The translations under genes and the position numbers were made by a program. Positions 1 through 9,654 of a stretch of DNA of 64,000 bases are shown here, in pieces. The notes under the pieces were generated by a model. It searched no databases. It was given only the letters and a program-made list of their open reading frames with translations, and was not told the origin of the DNA. This DNA comes from Erodium maritimum (lineage: Eukaryota; Streptophyta; Magnoliopsida; Geraniales; Geraniaceae): NCBI GenBank assembly GCA_963921825.1, contig OY997588.1, positions 51,592,803 through 51,656,802 on the forward strand. Reading direction: 5' to 3'. Position 1 is the first letter of the stretch. Each line of letters begins with the position of its first letter.

Positions 1-238
1 TGTTTTGTTTAGGTATGAAAGTGCAAAAAAATTTGCCAGGGTATTATACTGAAATTAATTGTTTTGCAAGGTACTATATTGAAATTTTCCCTTCATAAAA
101 AACACGTATTGAGGTGATAAAATCATGATCAGTTTTGGAAAATGAGGTGATAAAACCAGTGTAAAGTGTTGATAAATCCAGGGCAAAGTGTTGATAAAAA
201 GTAGGGAAAATTTCATTTTAATACCCTGCCAAACATTT
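1..238. repeat. Left half of a short-motif repeat split by the LINE
   Basis: AT-rich noncoding DNA. Positions 10-23 read taggtatgaaagtg, and the reverse complement of this occurs at 3982-3995 on the far side of the LINE, so the LINE target may itself be an inverted-repeat element. Positions about 90-216, reverse-complemented, closely resemble 30402-30550 inside the MULE-like element: both carry several 'tttatcaacact' phrases and 'ccaaaactgatcatg'. The family is not recognised by name. The left end lies outside the window. Confidence 0.55.
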
Positions 239-253
239 AACCACACTTTCATA
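239..253. repeat. LINE target-site duplication, left copy
   Basis: aaccacactttcata is repeated exactly at 3916-3930. A 15-bp direct repeat is typical of target-primed reverse transcription and fixes the LINE's left edge at about 254. Confidence 0.85.
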
Positions 254-864
254 TGGGGAGAGCCCTACCCGAGATCATTGTTGCTTGGGTTCAGAGAAGC
301 ACTGGAGGAGGGGGGGGGGGGGGGGGGGGTCTTCGGGACTTGGATATTGAAGGGTACAGTTTTACGTGGGAGTCCAGAAGGGCTGGTCCGAATAGAGTTG
401 AGATCCAGTTGGACAGAGCGGCCATAAATAGAAGTTGGGATCAGTTGTTTCTGGATTTCGGCCTGGTTTACGGGGGCTTGTCTACCTCAGACCATGCTCC
501 CATTATTGTTTACAAGACTTCTGTTCCGGTAGAGAGAGGCATCCGAAGCTTTCGGTTTGAGGAGGCTTGGTGCAGGCGCCCTAATTGTGATCAGGTAGTT
601 CGGGAGGCTTGGGGTGAGGATAATGAGCTGGATATTTGCGTCAGACTGGGAAGGGCAGCTGGGTATCTGGAGCAATGGTTTGCAAGGAATCCGGATTCAG
701 TGAGCAACCAGATTAGTGATTGCAGGAGAGAAATGAATCATCTTAAAGGGAGATGGGATCGGGCCAGTAGTGAACGTGTGGTATCTCTCAGACACAAGTT
801 GACATGGCTTTATTTGCAACGAGATGATCAGTGGAAACAACGTGCGAAAGCAACACTGGTATAA
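254..864 (+). pseudogene. LINE ORF2: end of endonuclease domain and linker
   Basis: The translation holds the last part of an L1-type endonuclease: a YSFTW segment, then LDRAAIN and the strongly conserved TSDHAPIIV motif near 484-512, whose Asp-His pair belongs to the active site of APE-like nucleases. The N-terminal catalytic residues are not present because the element starts here. A poly-Gly tract encoded by the G run at 310-329 sits where L1 proteins have a short loop. After the SDH motif comes the charged linker that leads to the reverse transcriptase. The frame changes near 840-860. Confidence 0.8.
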
Positions 865-2371
865 AGAGAGTGACAGAAATACAAGATATTTTCAGTCTAA
901 GGTCAGGGCTCGTCGGAGAAGGAATAGAGTCTCAAGTTTGGTGGATGAGCAGGGGATCCGTAAGGACTGGAATTCCGGGTTGGAAGAGGTCATTTTGTCG
1001 TACTTCTCTAAACTTTTTTCATCAGAGCTGCAGAGAGTCGATGAAGTGAGTAATTTGATTCCAAGATCAATTTCGGAGGAGCAGAATTCCTTCCTTATGA
1101 GGCCGGTTGAGAGAGAGGAGGTTCGAATGGCGGTGTTTAGTATGTTTCCCCTTAAATCCCCAGGCCCGGATGGTTTCAACCCGGGATTTTTTCAACGTTA
1201 TTGGGCGACGGTGGGGGGTGGTTTAGTTCGGTTGGTGCAGACTGCCTGTGTTTAAGGAGAGTTTCCTCAAAACTTAAATGATACGAACATTGTGATGATC
1301 CCCAAGTCAAAGAGCCCGAACATGGTGGAGGAATTCAGACCTATCGCTCTTTGTAACGTAGCCTATAAAGTTATCACTAAGGTTATGATACTTAGGATGA
1401 AGGAATGTATGCAGGAGGTTATCTCAGACTCGCGGAGTGCTTTTGTTCAGGGACGTCTGATTACTGATAAAATAATCATCTCGGGGGAAGTTTTACATGC
1501 TCAGAGAAACACTAGACAGGGTAGACAGGGTCGAATGACGATGAAAGTCGATATGAGAAAGCCTATGATCGAGTTGAATGGGCGTTCTTGGAGCGTGTTC
1601 TACGCCGAATGGGGTTCGATGTTAGGTGGGTGGCACTGGTGATGTGGTGTGTCCGAGTGACAAGGATTTGGGTGACGGTTGATGGAAGACGGGTGGGGGC
1701 TGATTGTGCCAGAGAGAGGGTTGCGACAAGGTGACCCGTTGTCTCCATATTTGTTCATTGCTTGTGCTGAAGGTCTTTCGAGACTTATTAGTAATTTTGA
1801 GTCTCGAGATTTGATTCACGGGCACAAGGTAGTGCGGGGGGCGCCGGCTATCTCCCACTTATTTTTTGCAGATGATAGTTTTCTGTTTGGGAGAGCGATA
1901 GCAGAGGAGGCGAGGTATTGGAAGGAGCTGATTTCAAAGTATGAGAAAGCCTCAGGGAAACAGGTGAATGTGCAGAAGTCCTCAGTGTCCTTTAGTCCTA
2001 ATACCTCGGAGGCAGTCAGGGGGGAGATTATGGCAGTTCTGGGCTTGAACAGGGGGGATGATGTAGGGAACTATCTAGGTCTCCCGGCAGTCATAAGGAG
2101 AAGAAGGTACAGAGCCTTTAATTTTATTAAGGATCGTATACAGAAAAGACTAAGAAGTTGGGACGAGCAATTATTGAGCAAGGCTGGCAAAGAGGTCCTG
2201 TTAGAGTCGGTCATACACGCAATTCATGCTTATACTATGAGTGTCTACTTATTACCTGACAGTTTAATCGGAGATATTGAGGTGCTGATGAACAGATATT
2301 GTTGGTGCCACAATAATCAGACAGGCAAGGGAATTAGGTGGAGAAGTTGGAGAGCCTTGTGTGGCCATTAA
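824..2371 (+). pseudogene. LINE ORF2: reverse transcriptase
   Basis: One frame, interrupted by stops near 1253 and 1640, carries a plant L1 reverse transcriptase. Landmarks are KSPGPDGFNPGFFQ (about 1155-1196), [18 protein letters not shown] (about 1329-1382), [11 protein letters not shown], a degenerate first catalytic Asp region (KVDMRK near 1545), GLRQGDPLSPYLF (about 1717-1755) and the catalytic LFFADDSFLF (about 1858-1887). The domain order and motifs match the family closely. The FADD box is intact, but the stops and the degenerate first motif make the protein nonfunctional. Confidence 0.9.
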
Positions 2372-2383
2372 TGGGGAGGTGGA

Positions 2384-3204
2384 TTGAGCTTCAAAATTTT
2401 GAGGGATTTTAATCTTGCTTTGTTGGGGAAACAGGGTTGGCGCCTCATGCAGTTCCCGGAAAGTTTGGTGGCCAGGGTTTTGAAGGCAAAGTATTATCCC
2501 TTGTCAGAGTTTTCTCGGGCAAGGATTCCAGCAGGAGCTAGTCCAATCTGGAGGAGCATTATGGAGGCTCAGGAGTTGGTGAAAGGGGGGGGGGGGGGAT
2601 TCAGAAGAGAATAGGGTTGGGGGTCAGTACATGGGTGGCTAGGGACCTGTGGTTGTTGAGCTCAACGGGTTTAGTGGAGAATGCACCGAGACAAGTCGAG
2701 GACTGGAGAGTTAGTCGCTTATTGAGGACGGGTAGTAGGGAATGGAACTCGGAGCTCATTCGTAATTTATTTGACCAAAATGAGGCGGAAGAAATATTAC
2801 GAATCCCGCTAGGATTGAGTTTTGCCGAGGACGTCTGGTATTGGAAGAACTCTAAGGATGGTCGGTATACTGTTTGTCAGGTATACAAGGATCTTCAGGC
2901 AGCTGGAGGGAACTGGGTAGAGGACGGGGGGAATGGTTCATTTTGGCGCCAGATTTGGAAGTTAAAAGTCCCTCCAAAGATTCACCACTTTATTTGGAGG
3001 AGTGCTTCTAACTTCCTGCCAGTAGCCAGGGTGTTAAGGGAGAAGCAGGTGGAGATTGCCCCGAATTGTTTAGCATGCGGAGATGAGGAATTAGGGGTTC
3101 ATGCGATATTCCGCTGCCCGAGGGCGTTGGAGGTGTGTAGTAGGACGCCGGGAGTGGTGATTGGGGAAGGGGAATCGATAATGGAGGTGCTGAGAGGCAG
3201 CTAG
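2384..3204 (+). pseudogene. LINE ORF2: post-RT region and zf-RVT-like segment
   Basis: This follows the reverse transcriptase, first in the RT frame to about 2590 and then, across a G homopolymer, in another frame. The segment near 2941-3150 has KLKVPPKIHHFIWR followed by CLACGDEELGVHAIFRCP, the Cys/His pattern of the zf-RVT domain found after RT in plant L1 elements. The homopolymer is the likely site of the frame change, because G runs of this length slip easily. Confidence 0.8.
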
Positions 3205-3214
3205 CTGGTCTGGT

Positions 3215-3892
3215 ATGGATGGTCATACGACGGCGCTCATGGCGGTTACCTGTTGGGAGATTTGGAGAGCTCGTAATGAGTTGGTTTGGAATGGGAAGTC
3301 GGTCCAGGGAGCAGCTATTGTGGGCGCAGCAGAGAATCTTCTAGTTGGTTGGCGTGAGGCGCAGCGGTCCGAAAGCCTAGGTCAGTGTGGGCCTGGTCCG
3401 AGTCGGGTTGGATGGTCCCGGCCTCCAGTGGGAAGCAGGAAGGTTAATATTGATGGTGCTACGGGAGATGTCCTGGGAGGAGGAGGCGGCTTCTTATGAG
3501 GGAATGCAGAAGGAGGGGTGGAAGGCTGTAAGTGCGTTTTTTTCAGGGGTATCCGAGATCCGGAAATGGTGGAAGCTTTGGTGGCCCGAGAGGCGTTTTT
3601 ATGGGTTCGACAAAATGGGTGGGGTTTCTGAGTGGTGGAATCTGATTGCTTGAATGTGGTGCAAGCTATATCCAGGGAGGAATTGGTTTTGGCTCATATC
3701 GGAGGGATTATTCATGATTGTAAGCGGCTTTTGCAGGAGTTACCGGGGTTCCGTGTAGTATTCTCTCGTCGAGAGACTAACAAGGTGGCTCACGAGCTGG
3801 CTCGAAATGCGCAGGTGTGGGTAGATCGTGTGTTCGATTGTAATGACTTGCCCAGGCTGATTTCCGGTCTTGTGCAAGAGGATATCACGTAA
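3215..3892 (+). pseudogene. LINE ORF2: C-terminal RNase H
   Basis: KVNIDGA near 3440 is the first strand of an RNase H-like (RVT_3) domain with its catalytic Asp. The C-terminal half near 3632-3875 reads VESDCLNVVQAI, then TNKVAHELAR, both hallmarks of the plant LINE RNase H. The middle of the domain is scrambled by frame changes between about 3480 and 3630. The stop at 3890-3892 is probably the native end, since the element's 3' tail follows within 30 bases. Confidence 0.8.
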
Positions 3893-3915
3893 TATTCTAG
3901 TATTTCTTCCAAAAA

Positions 3916-3930
3916 AACCACACTTTCATA
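3916..3930. repeat. LINE target-site duplication, right copy
   Basis: aaccacactttcata, identical to 239-253. It overlaps the short A tail of the LINE by two bases. Confidence 0.85.
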
Positions 3931-4680
3931 CTCTAACAACTTTTTTTTTGCAGTTTCATACATAAACCAAATATTTGATCACACTTTCATACCTAACCGT
4001 TAACCTTCCATCCATTTTGGATGGAAAACGTTAAAAAGTCCATAATATCCCTAGCTTTCAGTAAAATTTTCAAAATCATGACATTGGGTAGATAAAAAGT
4101 CCAAAATACCCCTTGAGACCAATCAAAATTTCAAAACCTACCATAAAAATTAGATATTTTACATATTTGTAAAAATATATATATTTTTTTCAAAAAATAT
4201 TTAAAAAAATCAGTTTATATATATTTCAAAAATCATATATTTATATAATTCCAAAAATCAGATTTATTTCAAAAAAACAGTTTTTACATATTATAAAAAT
4301 CATATTTTTATATAATTTTTTAAATTTTATTAATGATTTTTCTATTTTTAATTTACTTATTTTTCAATTCATTCATAATTTGATATTCTTAATCCTTTTT
4401 ATTGGTTTTTATTTATCATTTTGATACATGACATTCAATTCAACCACCATTTCATAAACATACCCAAACTTCTCCAAAATCCCCAAATCATTTCAAAACA
4501 AACATCTCCAAAATCTCCAAATCATTTCACAACCAACTACAAATCTGTGCTTCATTTGTTGTATCATTTTTTTTTGAAACGACATTTGTTGTATCATCAT
4601 CATCAAACAAGGGCACAAATAAATATGAACAATTGATATATGGCCCCAACAATTAATATACTTCATTTGTTCAACCACCA
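3931..4680. other. AT-rich noncoding DNA; right half of the LINE target repeat
   Basis: Positions 3931-4030 continue the interrupted repeat, with the phrase cacactttcataccta and a small inverted repeat, ccatccattttggatgg. From about 4130 to 4420 the sequence is almost pure A/T with many short ATAT and poly-A/T runs. No gene or known element is seen. Confidence 0.5.
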
Positions 4681-5235
4681 TTTAATATATCATCATCATT
4701 AATAACATGTCTCGTAGAAGAAACATGAACTTGATGAACAATTTCACGATGTCTGGTTGCTGAAATCGGCCCAACAGCTCCAAGCCCCCACAGTTCTTCC
4801 GACCCCACTCGCTCTTCTTTACCGGAAAAGCAGAAGCGGCCGCAGGCCACGACGGCTGAGAGCAAGGAGAAGAAGCTCTTGACGGTGGAGGAAGTGCCCA
4901 TTATGTTGCTCTTCACCAGAGACAACATCACCGCCAGAGAAAAGCCCAGATCTGTACCGGCTATGGCCGGCGGCGTGGCCGAGGTCGGTCGGGAAGGGCT
5001 GGGTGAGGTTGTGGGCAGATGAGGTTGAGGCGAGGGTGGGGCCGCCGGATATGTTCTACTCCGTCCGAGCTCCGGCCGTGAAGATGAAGTAAGGTTGAAG
5101 ATGAGGACATATGGTGTAGGCTGTGATAAAAATGACTTAGAATTAGGGTTTTAATACATACAAGGGGTATATTCGGGGTGCTTTTGTAGAATAGCATCCG
5201 CCTTTAATTTTTTTTGGCACTAGCCTTCTCTTTTT
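4681..5235. other. GC-richer stretch, unrecognised; possible gene remnant
   Basis: Base composition rises sharply between about 4740 and 5100 compared with both sides. Short open stretches exist on both strands (a minus one at 4671-4931, another at 4961-5197), but neither shows a family motif I recognise, and they may be chance openings in GC-rich DNA. It could be a captured or decayed exon. Confidence 0.3.
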
Positions 5236-5379
5236 CTTCTCTCTCCTGAATTTATATGACACCTCTGAAATGTCTGATTTATCCCTCAAGGAAAGACTCC
5301 TATTTTCTCCTATTTACTGCCTAAACTCAAAAGTCATAAAATATTTGGTTTACCCCTCAGTAAAAAAAATTTCTTTATT

Positions 5380-5605
5380 TTTCTCTCTTCCTTCCTTCCT
5401 CTTTATTGTTCAAAGTCCCTCTTCTTACTTACCCGCGCATAGCTCCCTCGCAACACACACAACTCTTCAACTTCTTCCTCAACCGTCTCACAGTCACTCA
5501 ATCCTTCCTTCCTCTCTTCTCTTCTCCCCGATCGACATTTCCTCGACCTCTCCACCGTCACTCGATCACTCTCCATCCTCTTTGTCTGCTGCGAGGTATG
5601 TTTTT
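5380..5605 (+). promoter_or_regulatory. Pyrimidine-rich 5'-leader-like stretch with a possible splice donor
   Basis: The strand is strongly C/T rich (runs such as cttccttcctcttt, and many ctc and tcc repeats), as in plant 5' untranslated leaders, and ends in ctgctgcgag|gtatg near 5600, a good GT splice donor. It may be the first noncoding exon of the downstream DUF1985/Ulp1 gene or a leftover promoter. No clear TATA box was found, so this is tentative. Confidence 0.3.
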
Positions 5606-5924
5606 CTCCCTTCCGCTCGATATGTTGGGGTTTTAGGATATAAGATGTTAGATTTAGATGTTCAATTCACTGCATTGCATTGAATTGAGGGTTGTGTTGG
5701 AGGGAATCGAGCATGCATCACCAAGTATTTAGACTCGGTGGGCTGCCCGACCATATTTCCCCAAATCCATCTCTGATAGTTCAAAACCCTATTCTACCCG
5801 CCCGAGAATATTTCCCCAAATCAGGTAGTTCGAAACCCTACCAAAAAGTTCTCGGCCTACACTATATATGGTCGACCTAGACCGTCGGGCCGCCACAATG
5901 TCACACACAAGTGTGGGGTCTGGG

Positions 5925-6180
5925 CTTGCGCCCGACCAAAATGTCTCTGCTAGAATACACTGGCCGCCTGGATAAACGATATTCTCGGCCGACCAAATTT
6001 ATGTGTTCAAGACAAAATGTCTCAGGCAGAATACACTGACCGCCCGGATAAACTATGGTCTCGGCCGACCAAATTTATGTGTTCAAGACAAAATGTCTCG
6101 GCCAGAATACACTGGCCGCCCGGATAAACTATGGTCTCGGTCGACCAACTTTATGTGTTCAAGACAACTTTGCATGTTTC
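5925..6180. repeat. 76-bp tandem repeat, about 3.3 copies
   Basis: The phrase tcggccgaccaa(a/c)tttatg recurs at 5985, 6061 and 6137, exactly 76 bases apart, with linked phrases gtgttcaagac and tggccgcccggataaac. The unit is rich in CGGCCGACC and CCGCCCG-type motifs that also turn up at 7545-7660, 29590-29660 and 50110-50260, and may be subterminal repeats of a DNA transposon. Confidence 0.85.
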
Positions 6181-6279
6181 GTTTGTCTCGGCCAAATGTT
6201 TTCCTTGTTTTTTTTCCTGATAACAACATTCTCTCTATCTCTCTCTCTAACCAAACCCAACTAAGGCATTCAACTTCAA

Positions 6280-7228
6280 ATGGAAATGGGACCGGATCAA
6301 TCACAACAACTCCCCGCTATTGGAAGGATATCTGAACATGAACATGAGGAGGAGAATGTAGGCTCTCAAAACGCCGCCCTAGTTCCAATTCCAACTGCTT
6401 CCAACACATCACCCCCACCTCCAGCCACTATTCCTTGACTGACCCCTATTGTGTCGGAAGAGGATGTGTACGAATGCACGATGACAATGAAATGCAAATA
6501 CAGCTTGCTGGTGGAAATTAAAAAATTACTTGATTTCCATTCGACTACTCTGAGAAGACTTGAATCAGGACTATTTGGTGCTTTGCTAAAAGTTGGTCTC
6601 ACAATCCCACATTCAAACCAGATAGTGTGATCACTTGTTGTTCGATCCTGCATCTTCAGAAGAACATCAGAAGCATGGTTTGTAGTAAATAGGGTTTCGA
6701 TTCGTTTCTCCATGAAGGAATATGCCATCATAACAGGGTTGAATTGCACGTTACCTCCTGATGTGCGAGGGTGTGCCGGCGACAAAAGCCCAACTTGCTA
6801 CCACCAGCTTTCGCGGCAAATACTTCACTAAGATAAACAGTGTTGTTAAAGAACAAGACGTGGTAGCTAAATTCAACAAGATGGCTGTTACGTTCAAGTT
6901 GAAGAAGGAGAGGAATGATAGGGAGAAGAAGAAGACCAAAGTGAACCAGGGAATCGTCAAAATAGTGAATCTATGTTTCCTCTGCCGAGCCTTGATACCA
7001 AGTAACAAAAAAATACTTTCCGCCTCAGATTGGTGGATGGGGGTGGTTGACGATCTCGACATGTTTAATTCTTACCCATGGGGTTATGTATATTTTCAAC
7101 ATCTGATGAAACAAATAAATTCAAAGGACATTGGAAATAAAGCAGGATTGGTTCGTCAGGCAAGGCAACAGACCCGTGGATCGTCCTACAACGCCACATA
7201 CACATTTTCATGTTACTTGCCAGCGTTA
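6280..7228 (+). pseudogene. DUF1985-domain exon of a transposon-type Ulp1 gene
   Basis: The ATG at 6280 lies in a good plant context (caaATGG) after a CT-rich leader. The translation is acidic and Pro/Thr-rich, then enters a DUF1985 domain: FSMKEYAIITGLNC near 6702-6745 and, in a second frame, WWMGVVDDLDMFNSYPWG near 7030-7085 followed by YTFSCYLPALM, the classic DUF1985 ending. In-frame TGA codons at 6436 and 6628 and a frame change near 6761-6790 break it. A GT donor (atg|gtaaga) lies near 7229. DUF1985 is known mainly from plant Ulp1-carrying transposons, notably Kaonashi-type MULEs. Its biochemical role is unknown. Confidence 0.7.
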
Positions 7229-7319
7229 ATGGTAAGAAACTCGAGTTTTTTTTACAGATGTTTATATATGATTTTTTTTTTATTTCTTTATATTTAACTC
7301 ACTATGACGTGCATGCAGA

Positions 7320-7475
7320 TACTGGTATTAGAATGTTTGCCTGTACTGGTGGATAAATATGGGATTCGAGACAATGTTGACGAACCTTTACCCCGGATTT
7401 CACGTTGGTCGAAGAAACCGAGATCGAAGGCCCCACCCAGTTTCAGAGCAATTGAAGCTGAAATCGTGAACCAGC
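7320..7475 (+). pseudogene. Second exon of the DUF1985/Ulp1 gene
   Basis: An acceptor (gtgcatgcag) at about 7319 opens a frame reading LVLECLPVLVDKYG and then RISRWSKKPRSKAPP. The first is the hydrophobic post-DUF1985 helix (usually 'WAFEAIP'-like) and the second the conserved Trp with a basic tail. It ends at a donor, aaccagcag|gttagc, near 7475. The intron-exon pattern fits the same gene as 6280-7228. Confidence 0.6.
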
Positions 7476-7544
7476 AGGTTAGCCATTTATGCATGCATGC
7501 ATCATCAATTAAGATTATAAACGGTTCCGTCCGGTAAATTATAT

Positions 7545-7727
7545 AGCAGCCCGACCTAATTTTATGCCAACCCACAATCAAGTGGTTACCGAGCGGCTAA
7601 CTCTTGCGCTCCAAGAAATTTTAAAGTACCGGCTGACATAATCTTTAGTCGCCCGTCCTCATGATATGCCTACCGAGCAACAAGAGGTTGCCGGGTGGCT
7701 AACTCTTGCACTCCAAGAAATTTAAAC
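7545..7727. repeat. Two-copy direct repeat, about 102-bp spacing, within an intron-like gap
   Basis: ggctaactcttgc followed by ctccaagaaattt occurs at 7595 and again at 7697, each preceded by a gcccg(a/t)cc-type motif and taccgagc. The copies have diverged. The motif style resembles the 76-bp repeat at 5925-6180. Confidence 0.65.
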
Positions 7728-7795
7728 TTTTACTTTACTTTAAACTCGAAGGAACACGAAATCGTCTATTAATTATTTAAATGTGTACTCTCAGG

Positions 7796-8186
7796 GTCCT
7801 ACAAAGTGTCCTTCACATTGAAGGACGAGAAGCTGAGATACCCTTCATTAGGGAAATCTCCCCCTCACTGAACAAAACGAGAATGACGTCCTGGACTTGG
7901 TGGACATACCCCGGACAGAGGGGAAGATATACCTTGGGCTATTGAGGAGGGCGAGGATGTGCCCAGGGATCCGGAAGTAAATGCCGAGGAGGCCGAAGAG
8001 GAGAGAGTTGATGAGCCTGTCCATCCAGCCACTCAGGCCGAAGAGGAGAGAGTGGATGAGCCTGTCCATCCATCCACTCATGATGTGGGTGTACACGCCG
8101 ACTTGGGTGCAATGCAGGAAGAAATGACCAGTTTGCGTGCCCAAGTAACGGATATTCAGGGTCAACTAACCCAAGTACTGGCTTAG
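7796..8186 (+). pseudogene. Acidic, coiled-coil middle part of the Ulp1 gene
   Basis: After a likely acceptor (tactctcag, about 7795) the coding signal is split over frames. The best stretch, 7959-8186, is very acidic, contains a 15-residue unit beginning AEEERVDEPVHP repeated twice, and ends in a heptad-like helix (MQEEMTSLRAQVTDIQ...) before a TAG at 8184-8186. Acidic low-complexity linkers between DUF1985 and Ulp1 are common in this family. Nothing catalytic is seen here. Confidence 0.45.
7992..8081 (+). repeat. 45-bp tandem duplication in the acidic linker
   Basis: gccgaagaggagagag starts at 7992 and at 8037. The 45-base period equals 15 codons and so keeps the frame. The copies differ by only a few bases. 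Confidence 0.8.
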
Positions 8187-8207
8187 CAAAGGCAGATCCT
8201 CCTCTTA

Positions 8208-8621
8208 TTGCGCACCCGCTTCGACCCGCCTGAAGCCATGAGTGCTACCAACCACACTAATTTTGGAGATGAAGAGAATTTGGTCGATGACCATAGGGAT
8301 CAGGTGGTGGACATGAACGCTCCAGTGGCTAATCACGAGGATCCCCAAAAGAATGGGGATCAGGTGGGCACGAACGTTCCTGCTCAGGGTTCCAAAAGGG
8401 CTTTGGAGGTGGACATTCCTGAGGCTTCAGATACATCCTTTCTTAAGAGGAAGCGACCCAACCCAGAAGAAGTCAAAGTATGGGAGCCTTTGCAACAAAT
8501 AAATGTTGCTCTTGTGCTGTCACTTGAGAGGAAGTGTAGTTCTAAGGACACTACCTAAAGATATTGATAGTGAGTACATGGGTCTCCTCTGTACACGAGG
8601 GAAGTGGTTAACGAGTCGAGT
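8208..8621 (+). pseudogene. Linker exon(s) preceding the protease domain
   Basis: An open stretch of about 116 codons (to 8558), acidic and with a basic cluster (LKRKRPNPEE) that could be a nuclear localisation signal, continues in another frame to a donor, cgagtcgag|gtaagt, near 8622. There is no catalytic motif. It sits where family members have the low-complexity region before the C48 domain. Confidence 0.4.
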
Positions 8622-8700
8622 AAGTTACACGTCCTTTCCTTTTAGTAATCGCATTGTTTTGGTTTTTGGTATTTGTCCCAAGTTAATTATATTCATGCAG

Positions 8701-9330
8701 CACATGGAGCGACACTTGAAAGGAATAAGGATGCGCCAACACAAGTACATCAACATCTTTGCACAATATATTATGGTGTTAGATGAGTGTTTTCATCAGA
8801 TAATGCACACCGACTTCAAAGAAACCATGAAGTTGGCCTCCTCCCCCGCATGGCAAACGTATTTAGTAGACTCGAGCAGCATGCAATATTTTTTCGGTTA
8901 TGCTCCTGAAGACCATGGAAGGGCGTGACTCGAATTTCGGAAAATAATGATCCCAATAAATTATGAAAACGTACATTGGATATTGGAAATCGTGGATATT
9001 AAGGAGAGATGTATCAAGGTATACGATTGTTCTCCAGGTAATATATCCCAAGCAGATTTATTGGAACTCATGCAGTCGTTCCTGACACTGATTCCAAAAA
9101 TGGTATGCTGCTCACATGGAGTTGGCGAGTCCGAGATAGCCTTGTACAATGTTGATTTCACGTTGGAGACGTTGCATGGTGCACCTCGAACAAATACAAG
9201 TTCCCAGTTCACTACCTATCTTTTATACCTATTTTAAGGTTTCCATGCTTACTCTGATTTTTTGTATTACAGTTGAGACTGTGGGGTGTTCGTTCTTAAA
9301 TACATCAAGCTGGAATTGAAAAGGAAATCT
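8701..9330 (+). pseudogene. Ulp1-type C48 cysteine protease domain
   Basis: Starts after an acceptor (attcatgcag, 8700). The translation gives MERHLKGIRMRQHKYINIFA, then IMIPINYENVHWILEIVD with the catalytic His at about 8974-8976, KVYDCSPG with the catalytic Asp at 9025-9027, and, after a further intron-like gap ending in ttacag at about 9272, DCGVFVLKYIK with the catalytic Cys at 9281-9283. The His-Asp-Cys triad of SUMO-protease-like C48 enzymes is therefore present. An in-frame TGA near 8926 (just before LEFRK) interrupts the frame, so the gene is probably dead. Such domains in DUF1985 proteins travel with plant DNA transposons. Their substrates are unknown. Confidence 0.75.
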
Positions 9331-9649
9331 CTACCCAAAGACGAGTATTTAAGTGATGACCACATTCCACTGTATAGATAGAAGATGGCAATTCATGAAG
9401 TTACTAACTTCGAGCACCTTTTGTAAACGTTTTCCTTCTTCCGTCAACCCGTATGTGACTCCGCCATCAGCGACTCCGCCCTCAACCCATCCTCAGCCCC
9501 AAAGTCAGTCCTACCCTGAACATTATTCATGTGGATATGTGAACTTATAAACTTATTTGGATATGTGAACTGATAAACTTGTATAGAACTATGATAATTG
9601 CTTAGAACTACTTATATTCATATTTTGTTTGAACTGTATTGTGTTGGAT
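9331..9649. other. 3' flank of the Ulp1 gene
   Basis: A few more weakly coding codons to about 9425, a Pro/Ser-rich stretch (9450-9510), then AT-rich DNA with two copies of 'ttatttggatatgtgaac'-like phrases. This is probably the 3' untranslated end. The chromovirus array begins at 9655. Confidence 0.4.
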
Positions 9650-9654
9650 GGGTG
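9650..9654. repeat. Target-site duplication, left copy (array)
   Basis: gggtg, immediately before the first LTR. The same five bases follow the last LTR at 29188-29192. No such pair is present at the inner LTR junctions. Confidence 0.85.

Larger units (their letters stand above)
254..3917 (+). mobile_element. 5'-truncated plant L1-type LINE, decayed
   Basis: A non-LTR retrotransposon lying between perfect 15-bp direct repeats. It opens inside the endonuclease domain of ORF2, so ORF1 and most of the endonuclease are missing, as expected from incomplete reverse transcription. Downstream, in order, are reverse transcriptase, a zf-RVT-like segment and a C-terminal RNase H, the usual plant L1 order. 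The 3' end has a short A run (3911-3917) that merges with the target duplication. The reading frame is broken by in-frame stops near 1253, 1640 and 2369 and by frame changes near 840-860, within the G run near 2590, and near 3204, so it cannot move by itself. Homopolymer G runs at 310-329 and about 2586-2599 are unusual. Confidence 0.9.

Noticed and set aside
4671-5197. Two minus-strand open stretches as real genes
   Set aside because: No recognisable motif, no clear splice sites or promoter, and similar openings on the other strand. Kept only as an unrecognised GC-richer stretch.
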